A DNA stretch of 64,000 bases from Morinoia aosen. Taxonomy: Eukaryota; Arthropoda; Malacostraca; Amphipoda; Talitridae. Below are positions 54,935-64,000 of this stretch, piece by piece (positions within the stretch are counted from its first letter, which is position 1; every line of letters begins with the position of its first letter). The stretch covers positions 34,469,732 through 34,533,731 of the forward strand of contig CM059572.1 of the NCBI GenBank assembly GCA_030386875.1, in the 5' to 3' direction. The position numbers were made by a program, and so were the translations under genes. Below the pieces are notes generated by a model that ran no database searches, was not told the DNA's origin, and worked only from the letters and a program-made list of their open reading frames with translations.

Positions 54935-55245
54935 GAAAGTTTTAGCATCCCTTTACCACGACAAAATGTTCAAAGAGAGGAAGGATGAAGGCACCATTTA
55001 GTATGGAGTTGAGGGAACGGGGAATCTATGCACAAGATGCGTAGAAACAGGAAGCTAAAAAATTAGTTCATGAAACAAGAAAAAGTTGAAGAAGAAAGTA
55101 GTAGGTGCTGAAAAACAGGATAGCAGTGAACCGAAAAAAGGGGGTCAGAAAGAAGGTCAACCTAATTCTCAGCTGGAGCCTTCACACATTTCCCCTAGGA
55201 GTGCTAATTCCCATAGTAACATTAGTTCTATCACCCTGAGAGGAG
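54935..55245 (+). repeat. Family A, copy 17
   Basis: AGTTTTAGCATCCCTTTACC, GCACCATTTAGTATGGAGTT, AAGTTGAAGAAGAAAGTAGT, AGGTGCTGAAAAACAGGATA, CCCTAGGAGTGCTAATTCCC, then TCACCCTGAGAGG. The 3' end runs straight into the first units of the 17-bp array. A region of about 40 bp after the GAACCG motif is deleted. Confidence 0.92.
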
Positions 55246-58200
55246 CCACAACCTCATCATTCGAACACGTACATCATTCCTACAACCCTATCATCTCTTG
55301 AAACCTATCATTCCCTCTAACTCATGATTCCCACTAACTCATGATTCCCACTAACTCATGATTCCCACTAACTCATGATTCCCACTAACTCATGATTCCC
55401 ACTAACTCATGATTCCCACTAGCTCATGATTCCCACTAGCTCATGATTCCCACTAGCTCATGATTCCCACTAGCTCATGATTCCCACTAGCTCATGATTC
55501 CCACTAGCTCATGATTCCCACTAGCTCATGATTCCCACTAGCTCATGATTCCCACTAGCTCATGATTCCCACTAGCTCATGATTCCCACTAACTCATGAT
55601 TCCCACTAGCTCATGATTCCCACTAACTCATGATTCCCACTAACTCGTCACTCCCACTAACTCGTCACTCCCACTACCTCGTCACTCCCACTACCTCGTC
55701 ACTCCCACTACCTCGTCACTCCCACTACCTCGTCACTCCCACTACCTCGTCACACTCCCACTACCTCGTCACTCCCACTAACTCGTCACTCCCACTAACT
55801 CGTCACTCCCACTAACTCGTCACTCCCACTAACTCGTCACTCCCACTAACTCGTCACTCCCACTAACTCGTCACTCCCACTAACTCGTCACTCCCACTAA
55901 CTCGTCACTCCCACTAACTCGTCACTCCCACTAACTCGTCACTCCCACTAACTCGTCACTCCCACTAACTCGTGACTCCCACTAACTCGTCACTCCCACT
56001 ACCTCGTCACTCCCACTACCTCGTCACTCCCACTACCTCGTCACTCCCACTAACTCGTCACTCCCACTACCTCGTCACTCCCACTACCTCGTCACTCCCA
56101 CTAACTCGTCACTCCCCACTACCTCGTCACTCCCACTAACTCGTCACTCCCACTACCTCGTCACTCCCACTACCTCGTCACTCCCACTACCTCGTCACTC
56201 CCACTACCTCGTCACTCCCACTAACTCGTCACTGGACTACCCACTACCCCACTACCTCGTCACTCCCACTACCTCGTCACTCCCACTACCTCGTCACTCC
56301 CACTACCTCGTCACTCCCACTACCTCGTCACTCCCACTAACTCGTCACTCCCACTACCTCGTCACTCCCACTAACTCGTCACTCCCACTACCTCGTCACT
56401 CCCACTACCTCGTCACTCCCACTACCTCGTCACTCCCACTACCTCGTCACTCCCACTACCTCGTCACTCCCACTAACTCGTCACTCCCACTAACTCGTCA
56501 CTCCCACTAACTCGTCACTCCCACTAACTCGTCACTCCCACTAACTCGTCACTCCCACTAACTCGTCACTCCCACTACCTCGTCACTCCCACTACCTCGT
56601 CACTCCCACTACCTCGTCACTCCCACTACCTCGTCACTCCCACTACCTCGTCACTCCCACTACCTCGTCACTCCCACTACCTCGTCACTCCCACTACCTC
56701 GTCACTCCTACTACCTCGTCACTCCCACTACCTCGTCACTCCCACTACCTCGTCACTCCCACTACCTCGTCACTTCCACTACCTCGTCACTCCCACTACC
56801 TCGTCACTCCCACTACCTCGTCACTCCCACTAACTCGTCACTCCCACTACCTCGTCACTCCCACTACCTCGTCACTCCCACTACCTCGTCACTCCCACTA
56901 CCTCGTCACTCCCACTACCTCGTCACTCCCTCTACCTCGTCACTCCCACTAACTCGTCACTCCCACTAACTCGTCACTCCCACTAACTCGTCACTCCCAC
57001 TAACTCGTCACTCCCACTAACTCGTCACTCCCACTAACTCGTCACTCCCACTAACTCGTCACTCCCACTAACTCGTCACTCCCACTAACTCGTCACTCCC
57101 ACTAACTCGTCACTCCCACTAACTCGTCACTCCCACTAACTCGTCACTCCCACTAACTCGTCACTCCCACTAACTCGTCACTCCCACTAACTCGTCACTC
57201 CCACTAACTCGTCACTCCCACTAACTCGTCACTCCCACTAACTCGTCACTCCCACTAACTCGTCACTCCCACTAACTCGTCACTCCCACTAACTCGTCAC
57301 TCCCACTAACTCGTCACTCCCCACTAACTCGTCACTCCCACTAACTCGTCACTCCCACTACCTCGTCACTCCCACTAACTCGTCACTCCCACTAACTCGT
57401 CACTCCCACTAACTCGTCACTCCCACTAACTCGTCACTCCCACTAACTCGTCACTCCCACTAACTCGTCACTCCCACTAACTCGTCACTCCCACTAACTC
57501 GTCACTCCCACTACCTCGTCACTCCCACTACCTCGTCACTCCCACTACCTCGTCACTCCCACTACCTCGTCACTCCCACTAACTCGTCACTCCCCCTAAC
57601 TCGTCATTCCCACTAACTCGTCACTCCCACTAACTCGTCATTCCCACTAACTCGTCATTCCCACTAACTCGTCATTCCCACTAACTCGTCATTCCCACTA
57701 ACTCGTCATTCCCACTAACTCGTCATTCCCACTAACTCGTCATTCCCACTAACTCGTCATTCCCACTAACTCGTCATTCCCACTAACTCGTCATTCCCAC
57801 TAACTCGTCATTCCCACTAACTCGTCATTCCCACTAACTCGTCATTCCCACTAACTCGTCATTCCCACTAACTCGTCATTCCCACTAACTCGTCATTCCC
57901 ACTAACTCGTCATTCCCACTAACTCGTCATTCCCACTAACTCGTCATTCCCACTAACTCGTCATTCCCACTAACTCGTCATTCCCACTAACTCGTCATTC
58001 CCACTAACTCGTCATTCCCACTAACTCGTCATTCCCCCTAACTCGTCATTCCCACTAACTCGTCATTCCCACTAACTCGTCATTCCCACTAACTCGTCAT
58101 TCCCACTAACTCGTCATTCCCACTAGCTCATCATTCCCACTAGCTCATCATTTCCACTAGCTCATCATTCCCACTAGCTCATCATTCCCACTAGCTCATC

Positions 58201-58995
58201 ATTCCCACTAACTCGTCATTCCCACTAGCTCATCATTCCCACTAACTCGTCATTCCCACTAGCTCATCATTCCCACTAACTCGTCATTCCCACTAGCTCA
58301 TCATTCCCACTAGCTCATCATTCCCACTAGCTCATCATTCCCACTAGCTCATCATTCCCACTAGCTCATCATTCCCACTAACTCGTCATTCCCACTAACT
58401 CGTCATTCCCACTAACTCGTCATTCCCACTAGCTCATCATTCCCACTAGCTCATCATTGCCAACTAACTCATCATTCCCACTAACTCATCATTCCCACTA
58501 ACTCGTCATTCCCACTAACTCGTCATTCCCACTAACTCGTCATTCCCACTAACTCGTCATTCCCACTAACTCGTCATTCCCACTAACTCGTCATTCCCAC
58601 TAACTCGTCATTCCCACTAACTCGTCATTCCCACTAACTCGTCATTCCCACTAACTCATCATTCCCACTAGCTCATCATTCCCACTGACTCATCATTCCC
58701 ACTGACTCATCATTCCCACTAACTCATCATTCCCACTAACTCATCATTCCCACTAACTCATCATTCCCACTGACTCATCATTCCCACTGACTCATCATTC
58801 CCACTAACTCATCATTCCCACTAACTCGTCATTCCCACTAACTCATCATTCCCACTAGCTCATCATTCCCACTGACTCATCATTCCCACTGACTCATCAT
58901 TCCCACTAACTCATCATTCCCACTAACTCATCATTCCCACTAACTCATCATTCCCACTAACTCATTATTCCCACTAACTCATCATTCCCACGAAC
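55246..58995. repeat. 3.7-kb minisatellite, 17-bp units (about 215)
   Basis: Unit CCCACTAACTCGTCACT. Variant types follow one another along the array: ACTAACTCATGATTCCC and ACTAGCTCATGATTCCC (55.3-55.63 kb), ACTAACTCGTCACTCCC mixed with ACTACCTCGTCACTCCC (55.64-57.6 kb), ACTAACTCGTCATTCCC (57.6-58.1 kb), ACTAGCTCATCATTCCC and ACTGACTCATCATTCCC (58.1-58.98 kb). Very few units differ in length (for example near 56230 and 58456). A 61-codon ORF near the left end is an artefact. Confidence 0.98.
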
Positions 58996-59105
58996 CATCA
59001 TTCGCACATGCCATCATTCCCACGAACCATTATTCGCACATGCCATCATTCCCACGAACCATCATTCGCACATGCCATCATTCCCACAAGCCATTATTCC
59101 TACTG
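58996..59105. repeat. 32-bp variant repeat at the array's right end
   Basis: Three units of CACGAACCATCATTCGCA then CATGCCATCATTCC: apparently two diverged 17-bp-type units amplified together. Confidence 0.9.
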
Positions 59106-59369
59106 ACCTCTCATGGAAACATAACACAATTCTCATATAACCACAAATCGGTTCACTCGCACATGCGAAAAAACCTCCCATCAAACTTTAGACTTCCGCA
59201 ACATGCGACGCTTACCGGACTCGCTCACATTGAGCTTTCAAAATGGCCTTCCAAATCACGCTTGCTTTCCAAGCCAGAAAAGTTACTAAAAATGACAAAT
59301 TCGAATATCAACTTCGCTCAGTAAGCGTACCAAACACAGTGAGTACTTTTGTGAAAAGCCACCCTCCAT
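59106..59369. other. Short stretch without a recognisable gene
   Basis: A 94-codon ORF enters it from the array; no domain. Confidence 0.45.
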
Positions 59370-59740
59370 TTATTCGATTCTGTTCGCTGGCATCTCCATG
59401 TTCTTTGTTCGTTTGCCTCACTACGCATTTTTGTTCACTTGAATGGCCCTACGTTGTTTTGAACTTGCTTCTGTCTTTTTTGTTCGTTTGTTTCTGTACG
59501 TATTTTCTTTGCTGGCCTCCATGGAGTTTAGTTCCCTGCCTCTCTTTACATTTTGTTCACCTGCTTCTCCAGACTTTTTTCGTTCACCATGGCTTCTGAA
59601 TACATTTTGGTTGACTTATTCACTAGCATCTTCCTATTTGTTCACTTGGTTTTTATATATTTTGGTCCGCTTACCTCTCCATACATTTGGCTCCCTTGTA
59701 TCTTCATACATTTTTGTTAACTAGCTTTCCGCACTTTCTT
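59370..59740. repeat. Old degenerate minisatellite, about 27-bp units
   Basis: About 12 loosely similar units with a TTTTGTTCACTTG... core and TCTCCATACATTTT... end. Translations rich in Phe and Leu (ORFs of 93 and 118 codons) look membrane-like but follow from the T-rich repeat. Confidence 0.65.
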
Positions 59741-60251
59741 ATCACTAGAACTGCTCTGCAATAAACTTCGATATCAGCTCGTCAATGCTGTATTACACGG
59801 AGACTGCATAACACGAAATAGTTAAGACTTCCATAAAGCAGTGTCATGCTCTACCTACCTATAAATTCTTGTGCCACTTTTCATAGTAATCTATTTGTCA
59901 CCAATTTTTTATATAGGAAATTAAAAAAAACTAATCAATAAAAGAGGTCGAGACAATCGTATACAACATACGGAGAAAATAATACGAACACGTGACTAGT
60001 ATCATGTTGAATGCGTATCGACGTTTGTTGGAAAATGGTACTTGGGGGAAAATTCAACTTGTTGCGTGGACGCTTTGTTGGCATGAACCTCTTAAATTCT
60101 TTTTGTTACATAAAGGTAGAATGAGCAATATCCGAGGATTTGGCCACAAATTTTATAATTATGAGAACGATACGCAATTCAAAATTCGTTAGATTATAAT
60201 CACAATTCAAGTTCGTGGTGGCATTCACAAACATACATGCCGTATTTGTTA
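59741..60251. other. Stretch without a recognisable gene
   Basis: Nothing recognised. Confidence 0.5.
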
Positions 60252-60631
60252 AGGGTACCGGAAAGTTCTGTCCTGTTTCCTTTTAAGCAAACTTTATAAC
60301 ATCTAAATAAGTCTTAACACCTGTTTTCAAGCTCAGATCTGATGTCAGAAAATCAGGTAACCTTCACATTTAATTAAATCTACTCTATTTGAAATTTTAG
60401 ACGCATCTATAGCCCATGGAAGATAGCTATGACGCATATGGTTCATTTTGAAGTTTTTCTCTTCCGTGGGTTATAGATGCGTTGAAAATGTCGACTGAAA
60501 TATATTCAATTAAAAATGAAGTTTAAATAAATATTTGACATCTGATCTGACCTTGAAAGCAGCTGTTTGAGTTCATTCTTATGCTTTAAAGTCTGGCAAA
60601 AGAAATGAGGACAGAACTTTCCGGTAGCCCT
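60252..60631. repeat. Imperfect fold-back (MITE-like) element, 380 bp
   Basis: The ends are inverted repeats: AGGGTACCGGAAAGTTCTGT then CCT at 60252, and AGGACAGAACTTTCCGGT then AGCCCT ending at 60631. Pairing continues inside: CAGATCTGATGTCAG with GACATCTGATCTG, and GACGCATCTATAGCCCATGG then AAG with CTTCCGTGGGTTATAGATGC. The loop is about 38 nt near 60450. No coding capacity. Confidence 0.85.
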
Positions 60632-63600
60632 AATAGTAAGGCCCATGCATTTCATCTTCCAGTTCTCCTTTGCGTGATGATCCACATACGCATCCAATGT
60701 TCATCATTCGCACGATACGTATAAGGGAGCTTTGCTGTAAAGGTAATGGGCAAGAAGTTTTGATCTCACGAGACGACGGTGATACAACCTAGCGCGTCTT
60801 TTCCAGCTGCTGGAGCATCCGATAGAACCCAAGGCTGCGCGGCCCTCTATAGGGAACGTGCTATGCACCTAATGGTACGAGTCGGGCACCTTTCGGTGGG
60901 ATTTACGAGGCTCGTTTTATGAACGCCATCCAAGAGACGCACCTTTCACGTAATTATATCAAGCCTGGCATCTTTTGAACGCGAGGCATGAGCCTGCCTT
61001 TACTCTTTACCAATGGCACATCCATGAATAGAGCGCGTCTGTGCAGATCCGATAATGGCCTTAGCTTTGAGAGGAGAGCCGCTCTCTCACCATCGATGTG
61101 CGTCAGTCTGACCCTCAGAAATGAAAAGCTCGACCATTTTCTTTTCAAATTTATTTGCTGTTCGTTCTTTTGTACAATGATTTCAAATTATTTGCGAGTT
61201 AATTCATGTCCCTTCATCGGTAATTAAAATTCAAAATGTCAGAACACAATTCGGCTGTCACTTCTACTAACTAAATAGCTCACGCTATTTCGTTCATTTG
61301 TATCTTGCGCCTATCTCATTATGAAAGCAAAGCACAATATTTTAGTCTCCATTTACATCAAAATTCACTATCCAGAACGAATGTTATTGAAAACCTCCCC
61401 TGGTGCTCACACGTATCTAATAAACGAAATAAAATTGTCATCAAGTTTCTCACAAAGATTACATATAAATCATGAGCAACGATTACCTATAAATCTTGAA
61501 AAATTATGACGTGGCACGAGAATCTATTTTGTTTCATCCTCACAAGAAAGTAATCAAAACCGATTGAACAAATCGTTAAATATTTTCAGTACCACTTTTA
61601 TGCGCCAGCAGATGAAGTTTGCCGAGACCAGGAAGTTAGTAGCATAATTGATCTTGGAATCACAACTTAAATTCCTCATGTGAAACGAAACTTATCCAAG
61701 AGAATCCTCCGATCTTGCTCGCTTAACTGCATATTTTAGGAGATAAAACTCCAATCCCATACTTTGCAGAAATAACAGTGATCACCACCAAGAGAACCCT
61801 GGGATCTTGCGAGCTCTACTACTCTCTGTAAGTGTGAGATTAAACTCCGATTCTATGCTTTGCAGAAATAATTTACAACTTCACATTCGTTGGGTTTGTT
61901 GCCGCATCATTTCTCAAGATGCGGTATAGTTCCAGTGATCACCTTCCACAATAACTAACTTCTGCCTCCCAACCAAGTTGAGAGTTTTGGCGCAATTGGA
62001 AGCTAGTGAAACCCAATTCCGATCTTAGCTCTCAATGGAAATCGAGGCAGGATCGTTAGGAATGAAATAAATGCCAGGCAGCAGGTCGTTATAGGCGAGC
62101 TGCCACGTACATGGGCACGCTGAAATACGGAGCATTCTAGCAGGACTACAGCGCTGCTTCAGCTCCGAGCAAATTTTCTCCCGGAAATTGTGTCAGCATA
62201 TCGAAGCGTGATCGAGTGTTCGTACAGCCTGACTTCACTCTTATTGGCTGATAGTGTAGTATACGTAATGTAACTGTGGGAAGACAGAAAAAAATGATCA
62301 TAAATGAGTTATAACTCGAAAACGCATAGGTACTTGTCATTTGTGTAGTTTTTCGAATTGTTTCCTTTGCGTCTGGAAACTCTTAAACATACACACACAT
62401 GATGACCCACACAAGATTGAAAGTTAGGCGTAAATTCCAGTTGTCTATAAAAGTTTTCTGAACAAACCTCAAGCAAGCATTGACTAGGATGGATTCATAA
62501 AAAACGAATATCGTTGTGTCGATCTGTATATGCAACGAGATTTAAAACTTGGCACAAAACTTGGTTATTTAAAAGAATTTTCAACACAAATGTTAACCAG
62601 GCATTGATTAACATGCATGCGTAAAAAAAGACTATTTTGGTGGTGCTGTGCAAGTTCTACGTGTGTCGCTCTAAATGTTCCTGTACATAAACTATGTTCC
62701 TAGGAACGCGTTTCTATACTCGTTTCCTCTCCAGCTCTTAGCAACGCAGCCAGGAACAATATATGTTAATGCATCAAAGTTCTTTGATGTGCCACAATGC
62801 TCTAAGAAAAATACAACTAGCAAAAATTGCTAGCAATTAAAATCTTTGATGAACGAACTTATGAGAGCTTCTAAAATGTCGAGAAGCCAATCAAAAGTTG
62901 TAGTCTGAGACCTCTCGGGCTGTATTGATCGAGCACCAAATTACTCTACAAGACACCGCACGTAAGTCAAATTACACGCACAACTCCCTACACAGAGGAA
63001 CTCATACCGCATACGAGGAATTCAAATAGAATAATTCAAACCGCATACCACAATTCAAGTGACCACAAATAAGCACAAATCGCAGCTAGATATCACGAAC
63101 CAGAACAAAGGCGTATTCTGACGCTTCCTTTAATTCCACAAGAGAACAATTTCCTGAACATGAACCCTTGGTCCGGAAGGAGGAAGCTGCAAAGCTTCAG
63201 GAATTTGGGCTTTGTATGAACGACAGGCAAACGACGGTTTGCGCTCCACTGCCATTAAGGACCATGTCTGCAATGCGCATCTTTCCCGCGCCATGCAAGT
63301 CTGGCTGCCGTTCCATAGATGAGCTCGCTCATTAAATCTCTGGGAAGGTCTGCGATTCAACTGCATCTGCTTTTCAGTTCGCATAATATTCCTGTGCATG
63401 TGTACCTACGAGTGCGAGTTTCCGCCATAACGAGGCCTGGTATTGGAAAGAAATAATTCGAAGAGGCATTTTCTTTGGATTTTGTTCTCTCAGGGAAAAC
63501 TGCGGAGCAATACGGAGTTTTCAGCTCTATTTTGGAAGCAATGATTCTGGTCCATTAGGTTGAGTATTGTTTTCATATATTTTAGATCCTTGCACGACAA

Positions 63601-64000
63601 AAATCTCAATCGAGAGCTTACGCGCTGCATTCCACAATTCTGAAACTAGCGACCAAAAAAAATAAACATCATTTTATAGTTTCTGTTAAGGCTGCGACTT
63701 AAGCAAGCCACAGACTTGTTCAGATATATTAATATCATTGCTGTACAAGATATTACAGAGGATTAGAGCAGCAACGTACTGTAATACTATATTGGCCGCT
63801 ATACAAACTACAAGTCTATTTCTGTTTTAAACGAATACGGTAATAAAAATAACGTCCCTGCAAAGAATTAAGACATCAAAGAGACTCAAGATTCAGTACT
63901 TCGTCGCTATCAAATTATTGAACATTGTTTCAACTCAAGGACTGCAATTGAACATGAATTGCCTCATTGGTCCTCGTAGCTATTTAGAAGCTATAAAAAT
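60632..64000. other. 3.4 kb without a recognisable gene
   Basis: Positions 60790-61130 are GC-richer with opposed ORFs of 64-79 codons. At 61690-61880, two imperfect copies of about 95 bp share CCAAGAGAA(T/C)CCT, GATCTTGC and TTTGCAGAAATAA. An 89-codon minus-strand ORF at 63130-63399 lies in GC-richer sequence. None has a recognised domain; a host exon cannot be excluded. Confidence 0.45.

Noticed and set aside
59243-59724. Phe/Leu-rich ORFs that look like transmembrane proteins
   Set aside because: The region is a degenerate T-rich tandem repeat; hydrophobicity follows from base composition.
63130-63399. 89-codon minus-strand ORF
   Set aside because: No recognised domain or homologous repeat; left unassigned because a host exon cannot be shown.

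Overview
The window looks like repeat-rich, AT-biased nuclear DNA from an invertebrate animal, most likely an arthropod. Only one piece of a host gene is recognisable: the first coding exon of a peptide-type rhodopsin GPCR. The rest consists of retroelements, DNA-transposon debris, interspersed repeats and at least a dozen unrelated minisatellites. The arthropod guess is inference; no ribosomal, mitochondrial or other diagnostic gene is present. Nothing bacterial (operons, Shine-Dalgarno sites, CRISPR) is seen.

Layout. 1-0.78 kb: 32-bp minisatellite. 1.5-7.9 kb: interspersed-repeat copies, three clusters of a 105-bp repeat, and a decayed non-LTR retrotransposon. 7.9-12.65 kb: a complete Ty3/gypsy element (Mag/K02A2.6-like) on the minus strand. 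It has 326-bp LTRs differing at 2 sites, a TTTTC target duplication, intact gag and pol, and a T TTT TTA frameshift site just before the gag stop. 12.7-19 kb: small tandem repeats, a long hairpin, and a Penelope-type hammerhead-like motif. 19.1-21.5 kb: a tRNA-derived SINE and a 1.7-kb array of about 18 bp units. 23.8-24.9 kb: the GPCR exon, whose 5' splice site runs into a 21-bp minisatellite. 25-32 kb: interspersed repeats. 32-35 kb: an 11-bp array of about 99 copies, a GT microsatellite and A-rich DNA. 38-39 kb: 30-bp array. 43.7-45.4 kb: a palindromic fold-back of the 5' half of a Tc1-like transposon. 45.4-47 kb: 29-bp array. 49-50.3 kb: a SINE copy and a decayed mariner. 53-59.7 kb: related 18/17-bp arrays, the largest 3.7 kb, then a decayed minisatellite. 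60.2-60.6 kb: another fold-back element. The last 3.4 kb shows nothing recognisable.

A repeat family of about 350-400 bp (called family A here, unclassified) occurs about 17 times, and every copy I recognise is in the plus orientation. The most unusual observations are four: a tandem array that copies a candidate splice donor at the end of a receptor exon; the fold-back Tc1 element, able to make about 800 bp of dsRNA; the hammerhead-like motif; and the uniform orientation of family A.

Apart from the gypsy element, whose gag and pol form one expression unit, no genes here can be shown to work together. If the GPCR gene continues on the minus strand, everything below 23.8 kb could lie in its first intron, but no second exon is visible.
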